Assembly: GCA_963836605.1 (NCBI GenBank) | Contig: CAWIKB010000009.1 | Location: 186,001 to 250,000 of the forward strand | Direction: 5' to 3' | DNA length: 64,000 nucleotides | Origin: Bog-473 sp963836605 | Lineage (GTDB): Bacteria > Actinomycetota > Acidimicrobiia > Acidimicrobiales > RAAP-2 | Shown here: positions 42,697 to 51,704 of the stretch, piece by piece | Layout: every line of letters starts with the position of its first letter | How positions within the stretch are numbered: position 1 is the first letter of the stretch | Made by a program: the position numbers and the translations under genes | The notes under the pieces: generated by a model | The model's database searches: none | Told to the model about the DNA's origin: nothing | What the model saw: the letters and a program-made list of their open reading frames with translations, nothing else

Positions 42697-43164
42697 TCAT
42701 GACTGCTCGTCGGTCGGCTTCTCTTCGGTCGGGCGGACGATCAGGATGGGGCAATGGGCGTGCAGCGAGCATTGCTCACTTACCGAGCCGAGCAGCAGGC
42801 CCGCGAAACCACCGAGTCCCCTGGAGCCCAATACGAGGAGGTCCGCTCCCCAGCTTGCTTCGATAAGCATCCTCGCCGGCGGTCCCTCGTGCGTCAGTCC
42901 TTTGACGGTCACTCCCGGTGCCAGCGTCGTGACATGATCGATTGCTTCATCGATCATTTCTTGCATGGTCTGCTGGACCTCGTCGGGGGTGATGAACTCA
43001 TAGCCGGGAGCGTAGGCCGTGTTGACCTCGAGGATCGCACCGATCCGGTGGGCCTCGGCAGCCGCCCATTCGAGTGCTTTGCGGCCTCCCTCCGAGCCGT
43101 CGACGCCAACCACCACCCGGTGTTTCGGCGCCGTCCGGCCTCCTGCTGGGGTTGGACTCGTCAT
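42697..43164 (-). CDS. Universal stress protein (UspA family)
   Basis: A 155-residue USP starting MTSPTPAGGRTAPKHRVVVGVDGSEGGRKALEWA, with VLGSRGLGGFAGLLLGSVSEQC as the G-2x-G-9x-G-S ATP site. ATG 43164 follows GGAGAG. It faces the Rv2004c-like gene convergently. In M. tuberculosis the USP gene Rv2005c is next to Rv2004c, so this neighbourhood is conserved in content. The nearest DosR-like box (K) is 410 bp away and points the other way. Confidence 0.9.
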   Translation of the reverse strand: MTSPTPAGGRTAPKHRVVVGVDGSEGGRKALEWAAAEAHRIGAILEVNTAYAPGYEFITPDEVQQTMQEMIDEAIDHVTTLAPGVTVKGLTHEGPPARMLIEASWGADLLVLGSRGLGGFAGLLLGSVSEQCSLHAHCPILIVRPTEEKPTDEQS

Positions 43165-43573
43165 GGATACCTCTCTCCTCGCGTCTCGATGCGGCCGGGT
43201 CAGGCCGACACGAACAGCTGGACCGCCGCTCCGGGATCTTCCGGGGGGAGGTCCACTGGTTCGCCGGTGCCGCCCGTCTGCGCGTTCGAAGTCGACGGGT
43301 CCCTGGGTTCGGGTCGACTGCTCAGGAGCGTCATTGGCTGTTCCTTTCAGACCGGCGGCCATCTCTCAGGAAACCCGGCGTTCTCGAAGTTCACTATGCG
43401 GGACGAGCCGCGCTCCCAGTAGGGTCCAAAGTCCTGCGGCAACAGCGCCACATGTGACCGAGAGTAGGCCGTCCACGGCGAGCGAGCCTGAGCGGTCGGA
43501 TAGATCCTCAGTGGCCATGGCACTCAGGGGCATCCTGGTCTGCAACCTTGGCGGGCACGCGGGGTGCAAGGAA
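43165..43573. other. Intergenic region, no gene recognised
   Basis: About 410 bp between the divergent USP and small-protein genes. Open frames exist on both strands but lack ribosome sites and family similarity. No inverted repeat stood out apart from box K just beyond its right edge. Confidence 0.4.
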
Positions 43574-43587
43574 TGGACCTTTGGCCC
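43574..43587 (+). promoter_or_regulatory. DosR-like box K (TGGACCTTTGGCCC)
   Basis: It matches 13 of 14 consensus bases. A TATAGA at 43617-43622 could be the -10 hexamer, 29 bp after the box, which would place the box just upstream of the -35 position. The start codon of the small gene follows at 43655. Confidence 0.75.
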
Positions 43588-43654
43588 TTTCATCGCAACG
43601 CGATTGCCACGAAAATGGTATAGACGGCGGTCTGTCCCCCATGGAGGTGCAACG

Positions 43655-43837
43655 ATGATTGTGGATCTGTCGGAGGAGCTGGCTGAGGAGCTCCGTGACA
43701 CCCTTGGAGAAGTGATCGGCGATATGAGCAGCGAGATTGCCGGTACTGACAATCCGACGTACCGGGCTCTGCTGGAGTCACGCCGAGAGCGACTCAGGTC
43801 GATCTGCTCCAAGGTCGCGGACTTGAAGGCGTCGTAG
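43655..43837 (+). CDS. Small helical protein of the putative DosR-like regulon
   Basis: A 60-residue protein with an excellent GGAGG site 7 bp before ATG 43655 and box K plus a TATAGA upstream. It begins MIVDLSEELAEELRDTLGEVI, then DNPTYRALLESRRERLRSIC and ends KVADLKAS. Heptad-like leucines suggest a two-helix hairpin or coiled coil. It is not recognised as a known family. The strong expression signals make it likely to be a real and abundant stress protein. Confidence 0.72.
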   Translation: MIVDLSEELAEELRDTLGEVIGDMSSEIAGTDNPTYRALLESRRERLRSICSKVADLKAS

Positions 43838-44027
43838 GGACGCTGGACGGTCTTGCCCGAACGCGATGGTGGTCTGACGACGTGACATGTGTCGAGGCGG
43901 ACACTCGTCAAGCGCCCGACCATCCGAAAGTACTCTTTCTCTTCGTGAGTCCCATGGGCAGACCTCCGATGCCCGAACGTCTGCGCCGCTCGTCGGCTCT
44001 CTTCGCCGGCCTCGTTGGTGACGGTGC

Positions 44028-45523
44028 ATGACCAAGAAGGCGACAGCTCCAGAGACGAGCGAAAAGGGGGGCGCCCGTTGCACCTCCTTCTCCGCCCGCA
44101 TGGCGTCATGCACTTTGGCCCATGGCCCTCGTGATCGTCGTCGTGCTGTTTGCCTTCCTTCCGATTGCCAAGAACACGAAGCAGGTCACGCTCAACTACT
44201 CGCAGTTCCTGCGTGACGTCACCGCTCACAGGGTCAAGACGGTCACCATTCAGACGAGCGGGAGCGCGACCGGCACGCTGTCTGGCGGCAGTGACTACAC
44301 GACGGCAATCCCTCCTCAGGCTGGGCAGGCATTCCTCGACCAGCTGAATAGGGGAGGCGTTCAGAACGGAGGTGTTGTCCTGGTTGATCCTCATCCTTCC
44401 CATCGTCCTTTTCGGTTTCTTGTGGTGGCGTCTCTCCAAGGGCGCATCGGGCCGCCTCCAGGGAGCGCTCGGTCGGTCGGTCGAAGGCCAAGGTCTTCGA
44501 CGAGGAACGCCCGAAGACGACATTTGCCGACGTGGCGAGCTACGACGGCGCAAAGCTCGAGATCCGAGAGGTTGTCGATTTCCTCCAGCATTCCGAGCGC
44601 TACGCCAGAGCCGGCGCCATGCCGCCCCGGGGCATCGTGATGGTCGGGCCGCCCGGTACCGGTAAGACGCTCCTCGCCCGGGCGGTGGCGGGCGAGGCCG
44701 AGGTCCCATTCTTCTCTGTGACTGGCTCGAGCTTCGTCGAGATGTTCGTCGGTGTCGGGGCTGCTCGCGTGAGGGATCTCTTCGATGAGGCGCGTAAGCG
44801 CGCACCGGCCATCATCTTCGTCGATGAGATCGACGCCATCGGTCAGCGTCGCGCCGGCACCGGCGCGGTCGTCTCGAACGACGAGCGTGAGCAGACGTGG
44901 CGGTGCATGAGGCCGGCCATGCCCTTGTCGCGGTGTATTCGGAAAAGGCGGACCCCATTGCGAAGGTAACCATCCTGCCGGCTGGACAGACCCTCGGCGT
45001 CACCGAGCAGCTTCCACTGGTCGAACGACACTTGTTCGGCGAGGACTATCTCTACGACACGCTGGCGGTATGCCTCGGCGGTCGCGCCAGTGAGCTTGTC
45101 CTGCTGGGCCAGGGTTCAACCGGAGCGGCCAACGACCTGGCCAAGGCGACGGAGTTGGCGATCAAGATGGTGCGGGAGTTCGGTCTCTCCTCGACGGTGG
45201 GACCCGTGGGCTATCCCCTGGGAGGTTCGGTCTTTCTCGACGCCGGTGGTGGTGCCCTCTCGAGTCGCCCGTTCGCCGAGCAAACGCAAGCGGCAATCGA
45301 CGGCGAGGTGTCGCGGCTGCTGAACGAAGCCGAGCGACGAGCAGTCGAACTACTCAAGGCCCATCTTGACGTGCTCGACAAGCTGGTGAATCTGCTTGTG
45401 GCAAATGAGACCGTGTATGGATCGGACATCTACGAGCTCGCCGACCGGTCAGAGCCTGCCAGCGGGATAGGCATGACGATGGCACCTGACCGGGTCGTGG
45501 CCATAGAACCGACGGTCACGTAG
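44028..45523 (+). pseudogene. ftsH: FtsH protease remnant: frameshifts and a large internal deletion
   Basis: The pieces of a membrane AAA+ metalloprotease are in order. The N-terminus MTKKATAPETSEK is followed by a frameshift at the six-G run near 44068. Then come the first membrane segment (ALVIVVVLFAFLP) and periplasmic domain, another shift near 44368, and TM2 (LSWLILILPIVLFGFLWW). A 4-bp tandem repeat (GGTC)3 at 44471-44482 gives a third shift. The AAA part is then clear, with Walker A GPPGTGKT and Walker B IIFVDEIDA, up to DEREQT at about 44894. The sequence jumps there to VAVHEAGHALVAV (zinc HExxH), skipping about 160 residues with the second region of homology and arginine fingers. 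The M41 domain runs to 45523. It is not functional as FtsH. Confidence 0.85.
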
Positions 45524-45607
45524 GCAGTGGAATTCGTCAAAAGCTCGACCTTCAAACGAACTGAAATCAGCTCAAATGGGCCGACCGAGCCGACCGAGCG
45601 TCACGGT

Positions 45608-46444
45608 TCAAGCGTCGCACACCGCCGCCGGGCCCGGGGTCGCCAGCGAGTTGACGGCATCAAGGTTTCGCTTGGTGCAGTAGCGCAGCCAACCGAGTGC
45701 AGTCGGGGAGAGCCGGTCGCACACCCAGTCCCAATGAAGGGACACCATGTCGCCGGGGCGCAGGTCGCCGGCGAAGCCCACACCGTCGAGGCTTCGCCGA
45801 GCCTGCTCCACCCGGACGGGTCCGAGGGCCAGACGGGAATGGTCGAAGGTCAGGGCTCGGCTGGTGACGGCGACGAGATCGCCGGTTACGACCTCGATCC
45901 GTCCCCACCGGATCCGGCACCGATCGAGGACCTCCATCGGCGGGCCTTCCATCCCTGCTCGCAGGAGTCCAAGCCACGGGTAGACGGCGAAGACATGGAA
46001 ACTGTGCTGGGGGATGCCGCCGGCAGGGACGGCCGACACCAACGGTTCGAACCGCCGCCCCGCCCGACGCTCGAAGCGGTCACCCAGAGAGTGGGCCAGG
46101 GCCGTCGGCGGCACCCGGCCCAGCAGATCGTTGCCCACCCAGTAGGCCTCGACCACGCGCCGGTCGAGTGGATCCCCAATGCCGCTGCACGCCGCCAGCA
46201 GCTGCAGGTACGGCCACGCCCCGTCGAAGCGCGCCGCCAGCTGTCCCAGGCCCGCCACGTCAGTCCCTGCCGCGGCCGCACCGAGCAGGGCGGAGGGATC
46301 CCCGGGCCCGCAGTAGCCGAGCGAGTTGGGCGGATAGGCATAGCGGGCAAAGAGGACGGGTCCCGGCACGGCCTCCGGCCGCCGGGTTTCACCGTCATCG
46401 CTCGGTCCGGTCACGGTTCCGTTCGCGGTGGCTGAGCGCGTCAT
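45608..46444 (-). CDS. Hydrogenase-operon protein, DUF6390-like
   Basis: A 278-residue protein, last gene of the hydrogenase operon; its ATG overlaps the stop of the EamA gene. Features are LFARYAYPPNSLGYCGP at the start, LQLLAACSGIGDPLDRRVVEAYWVGNDLL, PQHSFHVFAVYPWLGLLR, and a final GDMVSLHWDWVCDRLS, LRYCTKRNLDAVN. The conserved Cys, His and Trp residues could bind a metal or cofactor. I recall this family from actinobacterial hydrogenase clusters (annotated DUF6390) with unknown function. A role in maturation or electron transfer is inference. Confidence 0.7.
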   Translation of the reverse strand: MTRSATANGTVTGPSDDGETRRPEAVPGPVLFARYAYPPNSLGYCGPGDPSALLGAAAAGTDVAGLGQLAARFDGAWPYLQLLAACSGIGDPLDRRVVEAYWVGNDLLGRVPPTALAHSLGDRFERRAGRRFEPLVSAVPAGGIPQHSFHVFAVYPWLGLLRAGMEGPPMEVLDRCRIRWGRIEVVTGDLVAVTSRALTFDHSRLALGPVRVEQARRSLDGVGFAGDLRPGDMVSLHWDWVCDRLSPTALGWLRYCTKRNLDAVNSLATPGPAAVCDA

Positions 46445-47481
46445 CCCCTGACCGCCTCGTCCCGGTGGAGTGCCGGATGGCGCAGGCCCATGAAGGCCAC
46501 GGCACCGGCCCCGACTGCGATGAGCGCCAGGCCCAGCGCTTCGGGCGCCAATGACACCGTGCCGGCCCCGGCCTGCAAGAGGGCGGTGACCAGTGCGCTG
46601 CCCACCAGGATGGAGGTCACGTCGAGGGCCCGGGCCCGGGCCAGCGCCGTCATCCAGGTGGCGACGTAAGCCGCGAGCAGGAGCCCGGTGAGGAGCGCCC
46701 AGCCGACCTGGGCGGCGTCGAGGAAGACGAGGGCGTGCAGCGAGCCGGACACCGCCAGGTAGACCACGAGCGTTGCGGCGCCGATCCCCATGCGGACCAG
46801 GGCCAGGGCCGCAGGGGCCAGGTCGCGTAGGAGGACCTTGGCGACGACGACCTCGACCGCCCACAACATGGAGGCAGACAGGACGAGCAGCTCGCCCCGG
46901 GATGCCGCGAGGTGACCCATGCCGCCGGTGACTGCAACCTCGCCCACCACGAGCAAGCCGATGGCGGCCAGGTTCCACCAGGTCACGCGCTCATGGAGGA
47001 AGGGCACGGCCAGCACAGCCACCCAGATGACCAGCGTGTCCTTCCAGAAGGCGGCCGGAGTGGCGGTGGTGTCGGCCAGCCCGTCGAAGAAGAGCACGAA
47101 GGCGAGGCCCCCGCCCACGAGGCCGACATAGGCCAGGCCGAGCCACTGCAGCATTCCCCACGCCGGGAGCCCGCGGCGCGCCGCGCCAGGTTCAGCGGGT
47201 CCGCGCTCGACCGTGACGAACCGGGCCGCGGCCGACGCCGGCCAGCGGCGGCGGGCGCGCCAGGCACCGAGGGCGCACCCGGCCAGCACCACAGTGGCCA
47301 CCAGGTTCTTGGCCGTCGTGTACACCGAAGGAGAGGTGATGGCATGCACACCGTAGCTGTTGACGAAGACCGACAGCCCGCTGATGAGGGCCGTGATACC
47401 GGCGACGAGGACACCGGGGAGCCCAGCCCCCTCGATCGCACCGGGCCCGGTTGGCCGCGTCGGCGCCCCGCCCGCGGTCAC
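46441..47481 (-). CDS. EamA/DMT family transporter
   Basis: A transporter of about 346 residues with 10 hydrophobic segments in two EamA repeats. The first begins VLVAGITALISGLSVFVNSYGV and the second WAVEVVVAKVLLRDLAPAALALVRM. The start GTG 47481 overlaps the hypC stop (GTGA). Its position inside the hydrogenase operon is unusual; a role in nickel or metabolite transport is conceivable, but DMT proteins usually move small organic molecules. The linker between the third and fourth helices is long and Arg/Pro-rich. Confidence 0.8.
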   Translation of the reverse strand: MTAGGAPTRPTGPGAIEGAGLPGVLVAGITALISGLSVFVNSYGVHAITSPSVYTTAKNLVATVVLAGCALGAWRARRRWPASAAARFVTVERGPAEPGAARRGLPAWGMLQWLGLAYVGLVGGGLAFVLFFDGLADTTATPAAFWKDTLVIWVAVLAVPFLHERVTWWNLAAIGLLVVGEVAVTGGMGHLAASRGELLVLSASMLWAVEVVVAKVLLRDLAPAALALVRMGIGAATLVVYLAVSGSLHALVFLDAAQVGWALLTGLLLAAYVATWMTALARARALDVTSILVGSALVTALLQAGAGTVSLAPEALGLALIAVGAGAVAFMGLRHPALHRDEAVRG

Positions 47482-47708
47482 GAGTCCACCGATCCGGCCC
47501 GGCGCAATTCGGCCGCCACGGCCTCGGCCTCGGTGGCGTCGACCCGGTCGATGGCGTAGCCGCTGTGGACGACCAGCCACTCCCCGGTCACCGGCGGTGG
47601 CCCGTCGAGGGCCAGCAGACTGACGCTGTGCACGATGCCGTCTACATCCTCCACGTCGACCGCTTGGTCGCCCTCGGTCACGACCCGGTGCAGCCTGCTC
47701 ACGCACAT
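47478..47708 (-). CDS. hypC: HypC/HybG/HupF hydrogenase assembly chaperone
   Basis: A 76-residue HypC. The essential N-terminal Met-Cys (MCVSR) that carries the Fe(CN)2CO unit is present, followed by VDVEDVDGIVHSVSLLAL and the family's GEWLVVHSGYAIDRVD. It hands the iron centre to the large hydrogenase subunit. It overlaps the protease gene upstream and the transporter gene downstream. The other assembly genes (hypA, B, D, E, F) are not in this window. Confidence 0.92.
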   Translation of the reverse strand: MCVSRLHRVVTEGDQAVDVEDVDGIVHSVSLLALDGPPPVTGEWLVVHSGYAIDRVDATEAEAVAAELRRAGSVDS

Positions 47709-48187
47709 ACGCGGACCTCGTGGATCAGATCGACGACCCGGTTGACCGCGCCGGGTACGGCGGCCTCGATCGTCGGGCTCAGTCCCATGCCCCGGCCGAA
47801 GTCCTCGCCCTCAATGCCGACCACGACCACACGACGCGGGGCGTGGCCGATCGCGAGGGCCAGACGGAAGGCGCCGGCCAACCCGATCCCATGCGTGCTG
47901 GTCGCGGCGGACCGGTCTGCGGGCGTCTCGGCCCCGACGCCGCCCGCCAGATCCATCACCCGCAGGGTGCCCGGAGCAGAGCCCGAGCGCACGGCGTCGA
48001 CGACGATGGCCAGATCGGCCCCGTCCCAGGCCCCGAGGAGATCGAGCGGATCGGTCAGCGGCCCGATATCGCGACCAACCCCGGCCTCCTCTACGGCTCG
48101 AGCCGCCACCAGAGGACCGGCGCCATCGTCGCGGCGGTACTCGCTGCCGAGGCCGGCGACCACCACCCGGGGCGTGCGCCCGGTCAT
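47699..48187 (-). CDS. Hydrogenase maturation protease (HyaD/HycI family)
   Basis: A 162-residue endopeptidase that cuts the C-terminal tail off the hydrogenase large subunit after nickel insertion. VVVAGLGSEYRRDDGAGPLVA has the GxGNxxxxDDGxG start, with the first nickel-sensing acidic residue as Glu in GSEYRRDD. IVVDAVRSG holds the second, and STHGIGLAGAFRLA the His. Its start overlaps the stop of hydA (ATGA). It is specific to this hydrogenase by context. Confidence 0.9.
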   Translation of the reverse strand: MTGRTPRVVVAGLGSEYRRDDGAGPLVAARAVEEAGVGRDIGPLTDPLDLLGAWDGADLAIVVDAVRSGSAPGTLRVMDLAGGVGAETPADRSAATSTHGIGLAGAFRLALAIGHAPRRVVVVGIEGEDFGRGMGLSPTIEAAVPGAVNRVVDLIHEVRVCA

Positions 48188-49500
48188 GCCGACACCACCG
48201 AGACGTCGAGGAAATGGGCGGCACAGGAGATGCAGGGGTCATGGTTTCGTACGGTCTGCTCGCAGCGCCATTGGAGGTCGTCGTCGGCCAGGTCGAGCCC
48301 GCCCTGGACGACGCGCCTGAGGTCGGCCTCGATGGTGAGCTGGTTCTGCGAGGTGGGGGGCATGATGCGAGCCTGCACGATGGTGCCCTCCTCGTCGATC
48401 TCATAGCGGTGGAGAAGGAGCCCCCGGGGTGCTTCGGTCACGCCCATGCCCACACTGGCACTGACGCCGGGGCGCGGCTGGACATCGTCGGCGGGGGGAT
48501 CGGGAGGAGCGTACGCCTCCACCAGCGCCAGCGCTTCGTCACAGGCGAGCACCAGCTCCACCGAACGCACCACGATGCTCTGGAACGGATTGGAGCACAC
48601 CGGGCCCAGCCCGGCCGCGCCCGCCGCTTCGGCCGCCAGTGGGGGGAGCGTGTCGGAGTTGAGGGCGTAGCGTGCCAGTGGACCGGTGAGGTACGGGTCG
48701 CGCCCGGCCAAGCGGGCATGAAGGGCGGTCGAGCGGGCCACGTGCTCCTCGACCACCAGCTCACCGAACTCGGCCGGGCTGGTGTCCAGCCCGTCCGACG
48801 AGGCGGGCCGGCCGCTCTCAATGGGGTACCGGCCGTCCGCGCGCAGGGCCACGAAGCGGTAGTCGCCCGGCACGTCGGGGAAGTCGAATCGCGAAACCCA
48901 GTCGACCGTGGCCAGCGCGGCGTCGCGGGCCCGGCGAAGCGGATCGGCCAGGGCGGCCACCGCGTCGGGGTGCGGGGCACGGTAGAAGCCCCCGACGCGG
49001 ACGTTGACCGGATGGACGGCGCGGCCCCCGACTGTTTCCATGACCAGGTTCCCGGTGCGCTTGAGGCTCAGACCGCGCTGCACCACGGCCCGGTCCCGCT
49101 CGGCCAGCTCGACCGCATCGGCGCAACCGAGGAAGTCCGGCGCGTGGAGGAGGTAGACGTGCAGGGCGTGGCTCTGGATCCATTCCCCGCAGTAGAGGAG
49201 CCGCCGAAGGGACGTCACCCGGTCGTCGACAGTGACACCGCACGCGTCCTCCATGGCCGCGCACGCGCTCATCTGGTAGGCCACCGGGCAGATGCCGCAG
49301 ATGCGGGCCGTGATGTCTGGGGCCTCGGTGAAGTGCCGTCCGACCAACAAGGCCTCGAAGTAGCGGGGTGGCTCGAAGATCTCGAGTGCGACATCGGTGA
49401 CCGTGCCGTCATGCACGACGACCCGCAACGAGCCCTCGCCCTCCACCCTCGACAGGCCCTCGACACCGATGGTGCGGGGTGATCCGGAGCCGTGGCTCAT
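48184..49500 (-). CDS. hydA: Ni/Fe hydrogenase subunit alpha (large subunit, group 3b type)
   Basis: A 438-residue catalytic subunit carrying the NiFe centre. The N-terminal ligand motif is ARICGICPVAYQMSA (RxCGxC) near residue 63, and the C-terminal motif is NHDPCISCAAHFLDV (DPCxxCxxH) followed by a short tail to be removed by the protease. EGLSRVEGEGSL opens the protein as in cytosolic F420/NADP-linked hydrogenases. GLSLKRTGNLVMETVGGRAVHPVNVRVGGF is typical of group 3. It oxidises H2 or evolves it with NAD(P). ATG 49500 overlaps the stop of hydD. Confidence 0.93.
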   Translation of the reverse strand: MSHGSGSPRTIGVEGLSRVEGEGSLRVVVHDGTVTDVALEIFEPPRYFEALLVGRHFTEAPDITARICGICPVAYQMSACAAMEDACGVTVDDRVTSLRRLLYCGEWIQSHALHVYLLHAPDFLGCADAVELAERDRAVVQRGLSLKRTGNLVMETVGGRAVHPVNVRVGGFYRAPHPDAVAALADPLRRARDAALATVDWVSRFDFPDVPGDYRFVALRADGRYPIESGRPASSDGLDTSPAEFGELVVEEHVARSTALHARLAGRDPYLTGPLARYALNSDTLPPLAAEAAGAAGLGPVCSNPFQSIVVRSVELVLACDEALALVEAYAPPDPPADDVQPRPGVSASVGMGVTEAPRGLLLHRYEIDEEGTIVQARIMPPTSQNQLTIEADLRRVVQGGLDLADDDLQWRCEQTVRNHDPCISCAAHFLDVSVVSA

Positions 49501-50345
49501 GGCGCGTCCTCCAGCCCACTCCGCCGGACGGTGCGGCCGAGGGTGACGGGGACCGGGCCGCCCTGGGCCGCGGCCTCGTCCCGGAAGGCGGGGGCGCCAG
49601 CGTTGAACGTCGCGAAGAGGCGTGCCACGTCGACGGGCGCCATGCCTTGGCGGCGCAGGTGCGCGGCCAGCGACGCCGTATTGGCCGTGCCGGCCGGGCC
49701 GAAGCAACCGAAGCAGCCGCGACCGACGCTGGGGCACAGGGCGCCGCAACCCGATCTAGTCACCGGCCCCAGGCACGGTGTCCCCCCCGCCACCGCCAGG
49801 CAGACGGTGCCCCTTCCCTTGCACTCCTGGCACACCGAGTGCCCGGGGACGACCGGCGTGCGCCCGGCCAGGGCGGCGGTGATCACTTCGAGGAGCTGAT
49901 GGCGGTCGATGGGGCAGCCGTGGAGCTCGTAGTCGACCTCGACGTGGGCCGAGATGGGAGTCGAGGTCTCGAGGGAGGCGAGGTACTCGGGATGGGCGTA
50001 CACCGTTCTGGCGTAGTCGCTCGAGGCCGCGAAGTTGCGCAGGCCCTGGACCCCGCCCGCAGTGGCACACGCGCCGATGGTGACGAGGCGCCGGGAGTTG
50101 GCGCGAACCTCCCGTATCCGCTCGGCGTCGACCGGGGTGGTGATGGAGCCCTCGACGAGCGACACGTCGTAAGGGCCGCCCACGCTGGCCCGCGACATCT
50201 CGGTGAAGTGGGCGATGTGGACGGCCTCGGCCAGGGCGAGGAGCTCGTCCTCGCAGTCGAGCAGGCTGAGCTGGCACCCGTCGCACGAGGCGAACTTCCA
50301 GACCGCCAGCGACGGTCGCGGACCGGTACGTCCGGGTCCGCTCAT
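49497..50345 (-). CDS. hydD: NiFe hydrogenase subunit delta (small subunit)
   Basis: A 282-residue electron-transfer subunit. FASCDGCQLSLLDCED gives the first cysteines of the proximal 4Fe-4S cluster. VEGSITTP, TIGACATAGGVQGLRN and LHGCPIDRHQLLEVI complete it. CQECKGRGTVC and CGALCPSVGRGCFGCFGP supply ligands for the other clusters. No Tat signal is present, so it is cytosolic, as for group 3. The gene sits between hydG and hydA with ATGA overlaps on both sides. Confidence 0.92.
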   Translation of the reverse strand: MSGPGRTGPRPSLAVWKFASCDGCQLSLLDCEDELLALAEAVHIAHFTEMSRASVGGPYDVSLVEGSITTPVDAERIREVRANSRRLVTIGACATAGGVQGLRNFAASSDYARTVYAHPEYLASLETSTPISAHVEVDYELHGCPIDRHQLLEVITAALAGRTPVVPGHSVCQECKGRGTVCLAVAGGTPCLGPVTRSGCGALCPSVGRGCFGCFGPAGTANTASLAAHLRRQGMAPVDVARLFATFNAGAPAFRDEAAAQGGPVPVTLGRTVRRSGLEDAP

Positions 50346-51163
50346 CGCTCGCGCTCGGTCAGGAGGTGCGTCACCAAGCCGGCGTAGGGGACGACCGGCC
50401 CGTCCCGACACAACAGAAGCGGGCCGAGCTGGCAGTGCCCGCACCAACCCATGCCGCACTGCATGTTCCGCTCCAAGGACACCCGGATCCGCTCGGGGTC
50501 GAGTCCGCGGCCGACGAGGGCCCGGGCCGTGAAGCGCATCATGATCTCCGGTCCGCAGATGAGAGCACTCGACTCGCCCGGCTCGAACGGGACCTCGCCC
50601 AGCAACGAGGTGACGAGGCCCACGCGGCCGGGCCAACCCGAAGAGGCCACGTCCACGGTGACGGCGACCACCGCTCCGTCCCGTTCCCACGCCTCGAGAT
50701 CGTGGGCGAAGATGATCTGCTCAGGCTGGCGGGCCCCGGCGATGACGAAGACGCGGCCACCGTCGGGATCGGGTCGGTGCACAAGCTCGTCGATGGCGCC
50801 CCGCAGGGGTGCGAGCCCAATGCCTCCGGCCACGACCACCACGTCACCGGTGGCGGTCATGGCGTCACCGGTGCCCCAGGGGACGCCAAACGGCCCGCGC
50901 ACGCCGATGAGGTCGCCGAGGCCGGCCCCGCACAGGGCTCGGGTCACCGGCCCGACGTCGCGCACGGTGTGCTGGAGAGGGCCGGTCTCCCGGGGGGAAC
51001 TGCTCAGCGAGATGGCCGCTTCGCCAACTCCGTACGCGGTGAGCATGTTGAACTGCCCGGTCCGGAAGCAGGGGGCGTCGCCTCGCACTGGGGCGAGAGA
51101 AAGGGTGGTGACATCGTCGGTCTCGGCCCGGCGATCCACGACCCGGTGCGGGACTGGCGCCAT
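50342..51163 (-). CDS. hydG: NiFe hydrogenase subunit gamma (FAD/NAD(P)-binding reductase)
   Basis: A 273-residue ferredoxin-NADP reductase-like subunit. TGQFNMLTAYGVGEAAISLSS is the FAD-binding RxYS-like part. VVVVAGGIGLAPLRGAI and VIAGARQPEQIIF bind NAD(P). The end NMQCGMGWCGHCQLGPLLLC supplies a 2Fe-2S cluster (C-x4-C-x2-C-x8-C). It links the NiFe subunits to NAD(P)H, as in the Pyrococcus sulfhydrogenase. The ATG at 51163 follows GGGGAC; a GTG at 51199 is an alternative. Confidence 0.9.
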   Translation of the reverse strand: MAPVPHRVVDRRAETDDVTTLSLAPVRGDAPCFRTGQFNMLTAYGVGEAAISLSSSPRETGPLQHTVRDVGPVTRALCGAGLGDLIGVRGPFGVPWGTGDAMTATGDVVVVAGGIGLAPLRGAIDELVHRPDPDGGRVFVIAGARQPEQIIFAHDLEAWERDGAVVAVTVDVASSGWPGRVGLVTSLLGEVPFEPGESSALICGPEIMMRFTARALVGRGLDPERIRVSLERNMQCGMGWCGHCQLGPLLLCRDGPVVPYAGLVTHLLTERER

Positions 51164-51233
51164 GTCCCCAGGGACCTGAGCCCGCCCCGGAGCTGGCACG
51201 CCCCGTGTCGAGGCCGCCAGGGGCGTGCCGACT

Positions 51234-51704
51234 TCAGTGGGCACCGTTGGTCCCGTACAGGTCGAGGAGCCGCATCCGCGTCGCCTGGAGACGCTCGAGG
51301 AGCACCGCGGCCACGCTGGCCACCAGCTGGTGCCCCAGGGAGTGATCGGTGTCGGCTTTGGCCCGCAGGCAGGTCGCATCGACCGCGATGGCCCCCACCG
51401 GCCCGACGGCCCGGGCGTCGAACTGCCAACGATAGGGCGGGAAGAGCCAGCTCCAACCGACGGTTCCGCCCGGGCCCACGGTCTCGATGACGATCGGCCC
51501 CCGGCCCGGCGCATGGATCTCGATCGTGACGCGCCCCCGCCGGACGAGGAAGAGCGTGTCGGCCGGGTCGCCCTCGGCCAGCAGGAGCTGACCGGGAGCG
51601 AAGGCGACGTTCCGTGCACACCCGGCGACCAGCGCCACGTCGTCCTTCGGGAGCCCGGCGAAGAGGGGGTGGGTGGCAACCAGCTCGGCGACCGCGGTCG
51701 TCAT
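51234..51704 (-). CDS. Cyclic-nucleotide-binding domain protein in the hydrogenase operon
   Basis: A 156-residue protein made of one CRP/cNMP-binding barrel: HPLFAGLPKDDVALVAGCARNVAFAPGQLLLAEGDPADTLFLVRRG, then a closing helix region. The phosphate-binding cassette, usually RxxS, is altered (GGTVGWSWLFPPYRWQF), so cyclic nucleotide binding is uncertain. It has no DNA-binding domain. It sits between hydB and hydG. Such proteins are found in this position in actinobacterial group 3b operons. A regulatory or assembly role is inference. Confidence 0.82.
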   Translation of the reverse strand: MTTAVAELVATHPLFAGLPKDDVALVAGCARNVAFAPGQLLLAEGDPADTLFLVRRGRVTIEIHAPGRGPIVIETVGPGGTVGWSWLFPPYRWQFDARAVGPVGAIAVDATCLRAKADTDHSLGHQLVASVAAVLLERLQATRMRLLDLYGTNGAH

